This document shows, one piece after another, positions 1 to 9,001 of a stretch of 36,563 bases of DNA. How positions within the stretch are numbered: the stretch's first letter is position 1; each line of letters begins with the position of its first letter. A program made the position numbers and the translations under genes. Below the pieces are notes generated by a model. That model was not told where the DNA came from and searched no databases. It was given only the letters and a program-made list of their open reading frames with translations. Origin of the DNA: JAEZKC01 sp046538945 (GTDB taxonomy: Bacteria > Fibrobacterota > Chitinivibrionia > Chitinivibrionales > Chitinispirillaceae); the NCBI GenBank assembly GCA_046538945.1, contig JBKHHW010000014.1, positions 1 to 36,563 on the forward strand, in the 5' to 3' direction.

Positions 1-1
1 G

Positions 2-103
2 TTTTCCGTTAGACGTTTTCTGCGAAAGCTGCTGCCTAAGCGCATCACCAGGCATTTTGGGATCCGAAGCGGTGAAGACCCGCCTTTAGTCAAACAAAAA
101 TAA
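2..103 (+). CDS. Possible C-terminal end of an upstream gene (partial)
   Basis: An open frame runs in from the left edge and stops at TAA 101-103, giving about 33 residues rich in Arg and Lys (it begins FSVRRFLRKLLPKR). The other forward frames stop at 10-12 and 87-89. It would be the tail of a protein lying mostly outside the window. It is too short to assign to a family and could be chance. The following 77 bases hold no gene and lead to the ribosome binding site of the TPR gene. Confidence 0.3.
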   Translation, partial: FSVRRFLRKLLPKRITRHFGIRSGEDPPLVKQK

Positions 104-167
104 CCGAGTGTTGAAATTCACATTCTGAAGTATGTACCATTAGGGTAGGAAAATTAATTGACACACA

Positions 168-173
168 AAGGAG
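168..173 (+). promoter_or_regulatory. Ribosome binding site of the TPR gene
   Basis: AAGGAG lies seven bases before the ATG at 181 and supports that start. I see no strong -35/-10 pair in the preceding 100 bases. Confidence 0.7.
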
Positions 174-180
174 CATCCTT

Positions 181-3100
181 ATGAAAGGGCAGTTACTGTA
201 CCCGGCAGCATTAATCACAGTTCTGGTTTTTTCGCTCGGCGCGGCTCCGAAAACAGAAAACCCCGTTTCAATCGTGCCCTGCAGAGCAGTCGATGCGGGA
301 AACTTCTCTAAACACGATCAAAACACCTGGTTTCCCTATCTGGCCGACGAATACATCCGGTTCAGAATGGAACAGATAGAATCTGTTGTACTCCCTTCAA
401 CTGAACAGATCAGCTCGAAATTTCCCAAATACAGGAAATTTACGGGTATTGATGAAAACCGCTACCTGGACGCAGCCATCGGGCTGGGTGCAGACTATGT
501 TCTGTTTCATACATACAGAATAGATAAAAAGAGCGGTTCGGTTCATTATTCGATGCAGCTTGTATCAGCAAAGAGCCGCAAACCAACATTCTCAACCGAA
601 GAAAACATCTCTTTCACCCAAATCGGAAAAGGATTGGACAAGTGCCTTCTCGGAATGCTGAAAAGTGTGTCGCAGAGATCCGCCTCCCAAACGATTCATT
701 TCAAAACCGATGCTCTGGGACCACAATTCCGTTATGTGAAGAAAACCGGAGAACTGCTTTCACGGAAACGGTCTCGCGCTGCGGATTATGAAGAAATAAC
801 GCGCAGGGCTCCGAAAAACAGACTAGCCGTATACATCAGTGCCCGTCTGCATTACAGAGCGGGAAACTTCGCAGCGGCCGCTAACGAAATGAAAAAGTTG
901 CTCAAAGTCAATCCTTCTCACAAGACCCTCAATCTCATGCTGGTGCACAGTCTCCGGCTTGCAGGGGATCTGAGCGGTGCGCTTTCCCATTCCCGGGCAT
1001 GCGAGAAGATGAATCTGAAAAGTCCTCCTTTCATACTGGAAAGAGCTTTGATTTATGAGGGACAGAAAAACCTGTCCGCCGCTCTTAAAGCGCATAAACA
1101 GGTCATCAGTCTCGATCCCGACGAACCGATTTCCCTTTTCTTTCTGGCAAAAGCGAACAATGATGCAAAAGATTTCACAAAAGGCTACGAATACGGCGAG
1201 AGGCTTGTCAAACGTAGTCCAGACAACGGCTCCGCGGTTTTCGAATACGCCAGAAGTCTGGCGGGACTGAGAGAGTTCAAAAGAGCACAAAGAGCTGCCG
1301 CAAAGGCACAGGAGCTTCTGCCCGAAAGCGAACAGGCCGCCCTGCTGCTTGCAGACATCCATATGCACGGGAAAAACTACTCAGCCGCTGCCCGGATGTA
1401 CAGAACCGCGGCCGAAATCAACCCGAACAATATCCAAAGTCATCTCAATGCCGCCAAGGCCATCGAAAAGGAAGGAAAGCTTCTCGAATGCTACCAGTAT
1501 CTGAAAAGTCATGAAAATAGATTTTCCAAAGACACCCGTCTGATGCGGCAGCTGGGACTTCTGGCATCCCGGATAGACAATACGAAATCCGCAAGGAAGT
1601 ATCTGGAAGCTGCTGCGGGCAATTCGAATAAAGACGGATCGGTTCTTCTGTCTCTAGCCAAATGCTATCTGGATGAAAAAGCCTACGACAAGGCAATTGA
1701 ACACTTCAACAAGGCTCTTCCCCTTACAAAAGACAAGAGCAGATGCCGTCTGGGACTGGCACGCTCCTATTTGCAAAAGAACGATCCCAAAGCCGCTCAG
1801 GCACAGCTGAGAAAACTGCTCGGGAAAAAGCCGCCAAAAGATGTTCATCAGTTGATGGGTGATGCCTATCTTCTCGAAAACGACACCAAAAACGCTCTGG
1901 TTCACTATAAAAACGAACGCTACTACCATGGGGCAAGTGCTTACCTTCAGAAGCAGATTGCAGTGAGTCTCTACGAGCACTCGAAGCTGAAGGAATCCAG
2001 AATCGAATTCAGGAAATTAACCAAACTCCAGCCGGATAATCCCGAGCCCTACTACTATTTGGCAGTTATTGCTCTGAGGTGGGGACTGAGAAGCAGAGCC
2101 GAGGCTCGGCTAAAAACTGCACAGAGCCTTGGCAGCGGAGATGCTCACGTCCATTATCTTCTGGGTAAGGCATATGCTCAGAACAAGCTGTACCCTGAAG
2201 CCATCGAGCATTACGAAACGGCACTGCATTCGGGAAAACCAGACTCCGATCTTCTCAGCAAGCTTTCAGATGCCCAGTTCAAAGCAGGGATGGACCGCGA
2301 GGCGGCTGAAACACTTGTAAAACTCTACAAGCTGAACCCGAGTGCCAATCAGAAATCGCTTGCCAGAGCCGGTCATGTGTTCAGGAAGCTCAAGCTTCAC
2401 GATAAGGCCAAATGGGCATTCGACACTTTTCTAAAGAGAGGATTCAAGGATGAATCGGTGAATGCTGCTCTTGCCCGAATTGTGTACAGAGAGAAAAATT
2501 TCTCCGGAGTGATATCTCTTCTGGAAAGTATGAACAGGAAAAGCTCCCATTTCAGCGAAGATCATGAACTGATGTTGGGACATGCCTATGTGGAATCGGG
2601 CAAGCATGAAGCCGCGCTGCCGTTACTGAGATCTTTCCTCTCTAATAACTCCGGCCACAACCAGGCTCTGGAGCTGTGCGCAGTGGCATATGAGAAATCG
2701 GGCAATGTGAAAAAAGCTGCGGAAACCTACGAGAATCTGATCAGAAAGTCGGATGAGGGGGCTAAGTATTCACACCACCTGGGAACACTTTACGAAAAAC
2801 TGGGCAGCCAGAAAAAAGCGATGAATCGGTACAAGACCAATATTGCACAAAACCCCAAAGACCTCAAGAGCATCGACAGGCTGGTCCGGATCTATTTCGG
2901 TTCCAAGGAATGGAAGAAGGCTCACGATTTTCTCCAGACGGCGATCAAGACAGGAGTCGCTCCACCGCATTTTCATCTGATGAACGCGCGGGCACTGGGG
3001 TCGCTGGGCAAAATTGAAGCATCCTCCATGGCCTACAACCATTACCTGTCCCTGGAAGACAACAAAGGGCCGGTCTGGAAAGAATACGGTATGCTTCTCT

Positions 3101-4950
3101 ATATGAACGAAGAGTATGCCCAGGCGATTTCCGTTCTTCAGAAAGCAAAAAGGTACATGCCCAATGATGCGGAAATAGCTTTCATTCAGGGTGTTTCACT
3201 CATGAAAATCGATGATTACGAAGATGCACTGAGATCACTCTCAACAGCTCTGACTTTTGATGAAAAAAACACTTCAATACTTGAAAAAATGGCGGTCTGC
3301 CACAGAAGACTTAACAACCGTGACGGTCTGATGAAAACGCTCGAGAGATGGAGCGAACTTGATATGATGCACTATGATATCAGACTGGAACTTGGCACTC
3401 TGTATTTGAACCGGGGAAAGACAAACAACGCAGTCGGGGCTCTTGAAGTGGCCTGCGATCTCAGACCAGCCGAGGAGGCCCCTCATCGTCTGCTTGCCAA
3501 GGCTTACAAGAAGCAGAAAAAAGATGACCTGCGGCTGTTTCATCTGGAGGCTGCCGTCAATCATGCTCCCGAAAACTGGGACAACCATTTTCAGCTGGCA
3601 CGGTATCATCTGTCCAAAGGTAAACCGAACAGAGCGGAAAAGCTTCTGGCTAAAACAATTGAACTCAACCCGAACCATGCCAGAGCACATTTTGAATACG
3701 GGCGGATTCTGATGGATAAAAAGGAGTACCGCAAAGCCTATCCCGTTCTGGAGAAAGCGGCGCTGCTCAATTCAGAAAACGGCTACTGTCTTGCCCTTTA
3801 TGCCTACTGCGCATCACTTATGGGTGAAACCAGAATTTCGCAGAAAAAAATCGCCGCGGCGCTGAAAAAGTCTTCGGATCCGCAGGTACTGTATCTGGCC
3901 GGTCTGGTGAATCAGAACAGTGGCAAGCGGGAGAATGCCAAACAGGTGATGGCAAAAGCACTTGACAAGTCTCCCAAGGATGCTCAATATCTGGAAAGTA
4001 TGGGTGATCTGCTCCTTGAGGAGATGAGGTACAGGGAAGCCTGCAAGAACTATTTCAGAGCCTGGGAACGGGGCGGTTTTGACAATGAAGTCGCATTCAA
4101 ACTCGGAGTTGCTCTCAGCCACGACAGGAAGTTCAAGGAAGCTACGGACTTTTTTGAAAAGGTACTGAAGAGTGCACCGTCAAACGGTGAGGCTCTGTAC
4201 CGGCTCACGGATGCCTACTGCGGCGCCGGTGACCTCAAAAAAGCCCAGGAGACCCTGATGCGGTTCGACTCCAGGAAGAATATGGAGTGGAAGCAGACCG
4301 CACAGGGCAGAATCTATGAGGCTCAGGGGAAAAATTCCCCGGCCTGGATAGCATTCACCGTAGCTCACAAAATGAATTCCGACAATCCTCATGTAAATGC
4401 CGGATACGGCCGCCTGCTAATGAAGAAAGAATCTTACAAAGAGGCGATCACTTATTTCACCTATGCATACAGCAAGGATCCCTCGAACGCCGACCTTCTT
4501 ATGAACAAGGCGAAATGTCATGAATTTCTGGGACAGCTGAACAAGGCTTTTGACCTGTACAACGTGGTCGTCTCCCGTTTCCCGGAACACCCGGAAGTAC
4601 ACCTGTCCATCGCTGAGCTCAAAACGAAACAGAGAGATTACCAGGCGGCAATCACCTGTCTGAAAAAGGGCTTGAAACTCCACCCGAAAAACATCGACTT
4701 CCATTTCAAACTGGGTGAACTCTACAGATGGACAGAGCAGTATGAAAAGGCAATTCATGCGTACAAGGAGTCTAGCGGAGGATGGTTCAGAAAAGGTAAT
4801 ATCGAAGCATTGCGGATGATCGGGCATATTTACTATTCAAAGCTGACTGACGAAAAGAAAGCGGAAAAGTATTTCAAAAAGTATGTCAAATCCGGCGGTA
4901 AAAAGGAGAAAGTGGACAAGCTGATCAAAAAGCTGGCCGGACGAAGCTGA
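181..4950 (+). CDS. Very large exported tetratricopeptide-repeat protein
   Basis: This is a 1589-residue protein. Residues 1-22 look like a signal peptide (Met-Lys, then a hydrophobic stretch ending LGAAP), so it is probably periplasmic or outer-membrane associated. Residues about 25-170 form a non-repeat N-terminal domain of unknown type. From about residue 190 to the C-terminus there are dozens of degenerate 34-residue TPR units with the usual small/aromatic positions (A..Y...A...Y and P.N/P.D at helix ends). TPR solenoids bind protein partners. No enzymatic motif is visible. It stands alone, with a good ribosome binding site. Its size suggests a scaffold in envelope assembly, secretion or exopolysaccharide export, but this is inference. 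The basic C-terminus has many Lys. The TPR call is firm; the role is unknown. Confidence 0.9.
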   Translation: MKGQLLYPAALITVLVFSLGAAPKTENPVSIVPCRAVDAGNFSKHDQNTWFPYLADEYIRFRMEQIESVVLPSTEQISSKFPKYRKFTGIDENRYLDAAIGLGADYVLFHTYRIDKKSGSVHYSMQLVSAKSRKPTFSTEENISFTQIGKGLDKCLLGMLKSVSQRSASQTIHFKTDALGPQFRYVKKTGELLSRKRSRAADYEEITRRAPKNRLAVYISARLHYRAGNFAAAANEMKKLLKVNPSHKTLNLMLVHSLRLAGDLSGALSHSRACEKMNLKSPPFILERALIYEGQKNLSAALKAHKQVISLDPDEPISLFFLAKANNDAKDFTKGYEYGERLVKRSPDNGSAVFEYARSLAGLREFKRAQRAAAKAQELLPESEQAALLLADIHMHGKNYSAAARMYRTAAEINPNNIQSHLNAAKAIEKEGKLLECYQYLKSHENRFSKDTRLMRQLGLLASRIDNTKSARKYLEAAAGNSNKDGSVLLSLAKCYLDEKAYDKAIEHFNKALPLTKDKSRCRLGLARSYLQKNDPKAAQAQLRKLLGKKPPKDVHQLMGDAYLLENDTKNALVHYKNERYYHGASAYLQKQIAVSLYEHSKLKESRIEFRKLTKLQPDNPEPYYYLAVIALRWGLRSRAEARLKTAQSLGSGDAHVHYLLGKAYAQNKLYPEAIEHYETALHSGKPDSDLLSKLSDAQFKAGMDREAAETLVKLYKLNPSANQKSLARAGHVFRKLKLHDKAKWAFDTFLKRGFKDESVNAALARIVYREKNFSGVISLLESMNRKSSHFSEDHELMLGHAYVESGKHEAALPLLRSFLSNNSGHNQALELCAVAYEKSGNVKKAAETYENLIRKSDEGAKYSHHLGTLYEKLGSQKKAMNRYKTNIAQNPKDLKSIDRLVRIYFGSKEWKKAHDFLQTAIKTGVAPPHFHLMNARALGSLGKIEASSMAYNHYLSLEDNKGPVWKEYGMLLYMNEEYAQAISVLQKAKRYMPNDAEIAFIQGVSLMKIDDYEDALRSLSTALTFDEKNTSILEKMAVCHRRLNNRDGLMKTLERWSELDMMHYDIRLELGTLYLNRGKTNNAVGALEVACDLRPAEEAPHRLLAKAYKKQKKDDLRLFHLEAAVNHAPENWDNHFQLARYHLSKGKPNRAEKLLAKTIELNPNHARAHFEYGRILMDKKEYRKAYPVLEKAALLNSENGYCLALYAYCASLMGETRISQKKIAAALKKSSDPQVLYLAGLVNQNSGKRENAKQVMAKALDKSPKDAQYLESMGDLLLEEMRYREACKNYFRAWERGGFDNEVAFKLGVALSHDRKFKEATDFFEKVLKSAPSNGEALYRLTDAYCGAGDLKKAQETLMRFDSRKNMEWKQTAQGRIYEAQGKNSPAWIAFTVAHKMNSDNPHVNAGYGRLLMKKESYKEAITYFTYAYSKDPSNADLLMNKAKCHEFLGQLNKAFDLYNVVVSRFPEHPEVHLSIAELKTKQRDYQAAITCLKKGLKLHPKNIDFHFKLGELYRWTEQYEKAIHAYKESSGGWFRKGNIEALRMIGHIYYSKLTDEKKAEKYFKKYVKSGGKKEKVDKLIKKLAGRS

Positions 4951-4971
4951 TCTGTTTTTAAAAGTCGACCC

Positions 4972-5026
4972 AGCTTGTCCTGAAGAAATGCCCGCACCAC
5001 GCTGGAGCAAAACTTCAGGATAAAGC
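4972..5026. repeat. Imperfect inverted repeat after the TPR gene
   Basis: GCTTGTCCTGAAG near 4973-4985 faces CTTCAGGATAAAGC at 5013-5026. The inner eight bases are perfectly complementary and the outer arms match with a small bulge. It could form a stem around a roughly 27-base loop. It has no T-tract. It could be a mobile-repeat relic or part of the convergent termination region. Confidence 0.4.
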
Positions 5027-5054
5027 GGCTAGACTATGATCCGCAAGCTCCAAA

Positions 5055-5093
5055 GGAGCGGTTCAAAAAACCAAATGTTTTGGAAACTGCTCC
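5055..5093. terminator. Possible bidirectional terminator hairpin between convergent genes
   Basis: GGAGCGGTT at 5055-5063 can pair with AACTGCTCC at 5085-5093 (one G-U), and CCAAA with TTTGG inside it. It lies between the rightward TPR gene, ending at 4950, and the leftward gene ending at 5098. An overlapping smaller hairpin, GCTCC-AAA-GGAGC (5047-5059), competes with it. There is no clear T-run, so the call is tentative. Confidence 0.35.
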
Positions 5094-5097
5094 CTTC

Positions 5098-5418
5098 TCA
5101 CTCTCTTCTGCCCATATATACCCACGCTTTACCCGATTCAAGCGTATCCAGAAGAACCCTCCGATACTCGTTTCCCTCATAATCATCACATCGTCGGAGT
5201 TCTTCTGCGGTCAGGTCAAGTAAAATACCTTCAACTGTCCCCTCCCCCTTCCGGATCAAATCAGGATAGATGCCTTCTGAAAACTGACGTTCCGTTTTCA
5301 GAAAACCCTGCAGTACCGCCCGTTTACCGTTCACCTTCCTGCCGATCACGTTCTGCTGCACTGCGGGATCAAGCAGCGTTCCGTACACAAATAGCGTCGT
5401 TGTGCTTTCAGACTGCAA
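5098..5418 (-). CDS. AIG2/gamma-glutamylcyclotransferase-like protein
   Basis: This 106-residue protein is of the GGCT/AIG2 fold. The family signature VYGTL is at residues 11-15 and the later motif LRRCDDYEG ends in Glu81, the position of the catalytic Glu in the family. GGCT-fold enzymes release 5-oxoproline from gamma-glutamyl peptides or amines, but bacterial members of this short type are mostly uncharacterised, so the substrate is unknown. The start codon is TTG, preceded by GGAGGTGGAG, a strong purine-rich ribosome binding site; no upstream ATG fits better. It is probably cytoplasmic. It converges on the TPR gene and diverges from the FmdB-like gene. Confidence 0.85.
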   Translation of the reverse strand: MQSESTTTLFVYGTLLDPAVQQNVIGRKVNGKRAVLQGFLKTERQFSEGIYPDLIRKGEGTVEGILLDLTAEELRRCDDYEGNEYRRVLLDTLESGKAWVYMGRRE

Positions 5419-5618
5419 ACTCCACCTCCAGTTCAGGTTTGTCGTGCTCCTTTAGAGGTAGTATCGATGTACAGTAAACTACTACTCTGAGCACCCTGAA
5501 TCATATTATATTACATTTCGACCCTGAACCTGATCCGATCAACAATCTTGCGCATCGGATCAAAAGTGAAAAAACTCCTGATTACAAGACGCACCAAATT
5601 CAGCATGGAGAAAAACCT

Positions 5619-6116
5619 ATGCCGATGTATGAATTCTACTGCAAAGACTGCAATACCATTTTCACGTTCTTTTCACGTTCCATTACTACTGAGAAAGTGC
5701 CGAACTGTCCCAAAAACAGTTCACACACTCTTCAGAAAATGGTGTCCCGCTTTGCGGTTACAGGCATTGCCAAAGAAAAAAACGAAAGCGAGGAAGATGG
5801 AGCATTTCCAGATCTCCCCATTGATGAGTCCAGAATGGAAAAAGCGATGGAGGCTCTGGCGGGGGAAGCAGAAAGCATTGACGACAACGATCCCCGTCAG
5901 GCAGCCGACCTGATGCGCAAATTTTCAGACATGACCGGACTGCAGCTGGGAGACAGAATGGAGGAGGCGCTCAGCCGCATGGAAGCGGGTGAGGACCCCG
6001 AGACACTTGAGCAGGAGATGGGCGACCTGAGTGAGAGCGATCTGTTCAAGCTCAAAAGCAGACTTTCCTCCGCACGCAGGGCGCCGCTCAGAGATGATAC
6101 CCTGTATGAAATGTGA
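5619..6116 (+). CDS. FmdB-family zinc-ribbon protein
   Basis: This 165-residue protein has an N-terminal FmdB/CxxC_CXXC_SSSS-type regulatory domain: MPMYEFYCKDC with Cys8 and Cys11, then CPKN with Cys30. The usual fourth Cys is replaced; His36 or a Ser follows instead, so metal binding may be C-C-C-H or lost. Residues about 55-165 are acidic and helical, with repeated EE/ED segments and no known domain. FmdB was first described as a putative regulator of formamidase expression, but most family members have no known role. The ATG is preceded by a GGAG about 14 bases upstream, which is weak spacing. The neighbouring dtd gene follows 114 bases later. Confidence 0.75.
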   Translation: MPMYEFYCKDCNTIFTFFSRSITTEKVPNCPKNSSHTLQKMVSRFAVTGIAKEKNESEEDGAFPDLPIDESRMEKAMEALAGEAESIDDNDPRQAADLMRKFSDMTGLQLGDRMEEALSRMEAGEDPETLEQEMGDLSESDLFKLKSRLSSARRAPLRDDTLYEM

Positions 6117-6173
6117 GAACGTTCTTCAATAATTGGGAGACATAGTTCGCGTTCTGAGGGTGCGGTTTCTGAG

Positions 6174-6187
6174 CGCTGATCTCAGCG
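6174..6187. repeat. Short perfect palindrome upstream of dtd
   Basis: CGCTGA-TC-TCAGCG lies 44 bases before the dtd start. Its length and position would suit an operator or a small hairpin in the leader. There is no other evidence for either. Confidence 0.3.
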
Positions 6188-6230
6188 GCAGATTTCAGAA
6201 TCTATTTTCAAAAAACCAAGGCGATACGGA

Positions 6231-6668
6231 ATGAGAATAGTAGCTCAACGGGTCAGCAGTTCAAAAGTTACAGTAGATGGCAGCACTGTCGGATCGATTG
6301 AGAGAGGGCTGCTGCTGCTTATTGGTGTTCACAAGGACGATACCGCGGAAGCGGCGGATTTCCTTGTGAACAAGTGCGCCGAGCTGCGGATTTTCCCGGA
6401 CGAAGCAGGAAAGATGAACCGCTCTCTTAAGGATATCGATGGTGAAGCGCTGGTGGTCTCTCAATTCACACTTTTGGGTGACTGTGCAAAGGGCAGAAGG
6501 CCGAGCTTCATTGAAGCTGCCCCTCCGGAGAAAGGCAATGACCTTTATGAGTACTTCGTCGGGCAGCTCAGAAAACAGATCCGTAAAGTGGAAACCGGTA
6601 CATTCGGCGCACACATGAAAGTCGAGCTGACAAACGATGGACCGGTCACCTTTATTCTGGAAAAATAA
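6231..6668 (+). CDS. dtd: D-aminoacyl-tRNA deacylase
   Basis: At 145 residues it has the same length as E. coli DTD. It begins MRIVAQRVSSSKVTVDG and carries both family motifs: SQFTLLGDCAKGRRPSF in the middle and the C-terminal NDGPVTF holding the Gly-cisPro pair that reads the D-amino-acid side chain. The enzyme hydrolyses D-aminoacyl-tRNAs, and Gly-tRNA(Ala) mischarged by AlaRS, in the cytoplasm. It is apparently complete. The ribosome binding site is weak. It converges on yceH with only 12 bases between stop codons. Confidence 0.95.
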   Translation: MRIVAQRVSSSKVTVDGSTVGSIERGLLLLIGVHKDDTAEAADFLVNKCAELRIFPDEAGKMNRSLKDIDGEALVVSQFTLLGDCAKGRRPSFIEAAPPEKGNDLYEYFVGQLRKQIRKVETGTFGAHMKVELTNDGPVTFILEK

Positions 6669-6680
6669 ATAGAGCTGTAA

Positions 6681-7328
6681 CTACTCAAACTGCTTTCTGA
6701 ATTCCGAAAATCGTCTTTTCAGCTCCCCGAGTTCCTCCTCCAGGGCTGCCACCCGGTCCGACAAGCGCACCGCTCCTTCGGACGGTTGTGCCTGTGGCTG
6801 AGCAGACGGGATTTCGACATCGCTTGTTTCAGGAGGTTCAGAGAAAAGATGAGCAAAGCGCCTCTCTTTCTGACCCGGTCTGCGGGGTAGTTCCGTCACC
6901 AGAGGAACCTCCCGCTCTGACAAGTTTTTCAGAACAGATTCCACCTCCTCGAGAGAGGAAAAGCGAGCCATCCGTTCAGTTCTCCCGCGAAGTTCCCCCG
7001 GAGTCTGCGGGCCACGCAGCAAAAGCACGCAGATAACGGCGGATTCCTGTTCGGTCAGAGGAAAAAGGCTCCGCAGGTTGTGCTCATATTTGGGAACCCG
7101 ACTTCCGGCCAGACTCATCTGCCAGACGATGCGCCTCTCCTTGAGGTCCTCAAGCACATTGTCCACCTCTTTTTCAGTGAGACTCATTACCGGATCACGA
7201 TTTGACTTCTGATTGCAGGCGTTGACAAGTGCATTCAAGGTCAGCGGATAGTACTCCGGAGTGGTCATCTCCTTTTCCACCAACGCTCCCACTATACGCT
7301 GTTCTACTGGTGAAAGTTCATATTCCAT
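6681..7328 (-). CDS. yceH: YceH family (DUF480) winged-helix protein
   Basis: This 215-residue protein has the same length as E. coli YceH. It opens with LSPVEQRIVGALVEKE, then the conserved TPEYYPLTLNALVNACNQKS and NRDPVMSL segments of DUF480, and a second winged-helix half with LRGPQTPGELRGR. The C-terminal 35 residues form a coiled coil (VAALEEELGELKRRFSEF). The fold suggests nucleic-acid binding, but the molecular role is not established. A good AAGGGA site precedes the ATG. It lies 30 bases downstream of the DUF4139 gene on the same strand and may be co-transcribed with it. Confidence 0.9.
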   Translation of the reverse strand: MEYELSPVEQRIVGALVEKEMTTPEYYPLTLNALVNACNQKSNRDPVMSLTEKEVDNVLEDLKERRIVWQMSLAGSRVPKYEHNLRSLFPLTEQESAVICVLLLRGPQTPGELRGRTERMARFSSLEEVESVLKNLSEREVPLVTELPRRPGQKERRFAHLFSEPPETSDVEIPSAQPQAQPSEGAVRLSDRVAALEEELGELKRRFSEFRKQFE

Positions 7329-7358
7329 TTTTTCCGTTCCCTTCGTTTAGAATGCTTT

Positions 7359-8774
7359 CTAGATACCGACCCGCAGTTTGTATCCAATTTTTGTTTCCCC
7401 GTTTTCGGGGACTGTCACATCGAATCTAAAACTTGACGCATCAACTTTCCTGTATTTGTGACTGGACTCGACCACCTCCCAGTTCCCATGCGCCTTTTCC
7501 AAAACGCCTACCGTAATTTTCTCATCTTTTCTGTTGCGGATGGTGATGGTCCAGTCCGTTTCGTAAAGCTGGGAAGTCTTCTGAGTGAAATCGGTCTGTA
7601 CCCTCTCCGCCACTATATCGAAGGCATTTCCGGTTTTAAGAGTAATCTTTTCATTTTCAGGTGTATGATCCACCCGATCCTCGCCTATGAACTGCTGTTT
7701 TCCCTTGGAGTCGATTGTATAGATCCGCACAGTTCCTGCAGGTATAGGGGTGCCTAAGCTGTTCTGCTTATCATTTGAAAACGTCAGGTTCACCTGTACA
7801 GGCTGCTTCAGCTGCCCATCGATCCGCCGTCCCCAGTAACGGTTCTGAGGTGCAGCCGTCACGTATTCTTTGGAGAGCTTCACCCCGCCGGCTTCGAGCA
7901 GCTTGATCTGTTTGGTCTGGTTGTTCTTGAGAGTGGTCTTTCTCTGCAGATCATAGATGTGATACTCAAACAGTTTTTCCCGGGAGAATTCCTGCCCGGG
8001 CATCCGGGAATCCGTCATCTGCCCCATTCTCAGTTTTTTTGCCGGGAGCTCGTTGTTGACCCGGTTGAGATCACCAGCGACCAGCTTCAGCTGAGCATTT
8101 TCATATAACGCTCCACTTTGGTTGTCCACTGTCACCCATCCGGAAATCTCCCCATTTTCTCCTGAGGAGGGTACCAGAAGCACATAATCGGCACTCCAGC
8201 TGATTCCGGAGGTCAGATATGAGACCTCGATCTGCTGTTTGCGTTTTGCTTTGTTTCTGTAGTTCCAGGAAAGTGTGGGTCTGCTTATAAGGTTGCTCGG
8301 CACCTCGGGAAGAACCTTGTATCCGGGATGCCCCAGAAAGATTTCATCACCGATTTTGTATATCTCGCCGCCATCAGCACTCAACAGTTGGGCTTCAACC
8401 GTTTCCTTACGGTCTTTGTACTCATTCCAGTCCACGATCTTGATCTTTTTACCGACATATTTCTCCAGAAGCTTTTCGTGGCTCATCAGATCGTACTCGT
8501 AGTTCTGCTCAAGAACAGTGAATTTCCCCTGATCGGAAAGTGATTTGACATGAACCGAAACGGGATTGATCTGGGAAGCGACATCCATGAACTTAAGTTC
8601 CCCCTCCCCGGAAGGGATGCTGACTTCTCTTTTTTCCTTTATCAGTCCCACATTACTGTTGTAGACCGTGACCTCCACATCCTGCCGATCTGCCGATGAA
8701 CTCTCAACGCTTCCAGACGCTTTCAGCTGCAGTGATATGGCCATAATCATCAGATATACAGAGACTCTCGACAT
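7359..8774 (-). CDS. Exported DUF4139 domain protein
   Basis: This is a 471-residue protein. Residues 1-20 form a signal peptide (VYLMIMAISLQLKASG). The rest fits the DUF4139 layout: an N-terminal beta-rich segment starting VEVTVYNSNVGLIKEKREV, then the region LSWNYRNKAKRKQQIEVSYLTSGISWSADYVLLV, and a C-terminal beta domain ending in TKIGYKLRVGI. The family is beta-rich and extracytoplasmic, with no established function. AAGGGGG before the ATG is a strong ribosome binding site. It shares a 227-base divergent promoter region with cheA. Likely first gene of a two-gene unit with yceH. Confidence 0.85.
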   Translation of the reverse strand: MSRVSVYLMIMAISLQLKASGSVESSSADRQDVEVTVYNSNVGLIKEKREVSIPSGEGELKFMDVASQINPVSVHVKSLSDQGKFTVLEQNYEYDLMSHEKLLEKYVGKKIKIVDWNEYKDRKETVEAQLLSADGGEIYKIGDEIFLGHPGYKVLPEVPSNLISRPTLSWNYRNKAKRKQQIEVSYLTSGISWSADYVLLVPSSGENGEISGWVTVDNQSGALYENAQLKLVAGDLNRVNNELPAKKLRMGQMTDSRMPGQEFSREKLFEYHIYDLQRKTTLKNNQTKQIKLLEAGGVKLSKEYVTAAPQNRYWGRRIDGQLKQPVQVNLTFSNDKQNSLGTPIPAGTVRIYTIDSKGKQQFIGEDRVDHTPENEKITLKTGNAFDIVAERVQTDFTQKTSQLYETDWTITIRNRKDEKITVGVLEKAHGNWEVVESSHKYRKVDASSFRFDVTVPENGETKIGYKLRVGI

Positions 8775-8865
8775 TTATCATCCCCCTTATAAATATTTAT
8801 GGAAATATAGTTCCTGTTCAGGCCTTTGAAAAAACCGGGCAATCCAAGCAAGCGGCTGATTTTCC

Positions 8866-8894
8866 TTGTCTCTGTTCAACTTAGGTGATATCAT
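8866..8894 (+). promoter_or_regulatory. Candidate sigma70-type promoter of the che operon
   Basis: TTGTCT (8866-8871), a 17-base spacer, and TATCAT (8889-8894). The -10 matches five of six consensus positions and the -35 four of six. Transcription would start near 8901, about 100 bases before cheA. Confidence 0.4.
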
Positions 8895-8988
8895 ATTCAC
8901 TCGGATCAGAAAGTATATACGTTTGTGGTACACAAAATCATGCTTCTTGAACTGAATAGTGTTCAAAGCAACCTCGTCTCAAGAGACT

Positions 8989-8994
8989 AAGGAG
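8989..8994 (+). promoter_or_regulatory. Ribosome binding site of cheA
   Basis: AAGGAG seven bases before the ATG at 9002 fixes the cheA start. Confidence 0.75.
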
Positions 8995-9001
8995 TCAGCT
9001 G

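Noticed and set aside
823..1368. 181-codon open frame on the minus strand inside the TPR gene
   Set aside because: Antisense shadow of the TPR coding frame. It is odd in composition and has no motif. Similar antisense frames across the TPR gene and tssM were dropped for the same reason.
181..4950. CRISPR-like or tandem DNA repeats in the TPR gene
   Set aside because: The periodicity is in the protein (34-residue TPR units). The DNA copies have diverged and there are no identical spaced repeats.
5548..5913. Open frame overlapping the FmdB-like gene in another frame
   Set aside because: It shows no family features, while the overlapping frame has the clear zinc-ribbon motif.
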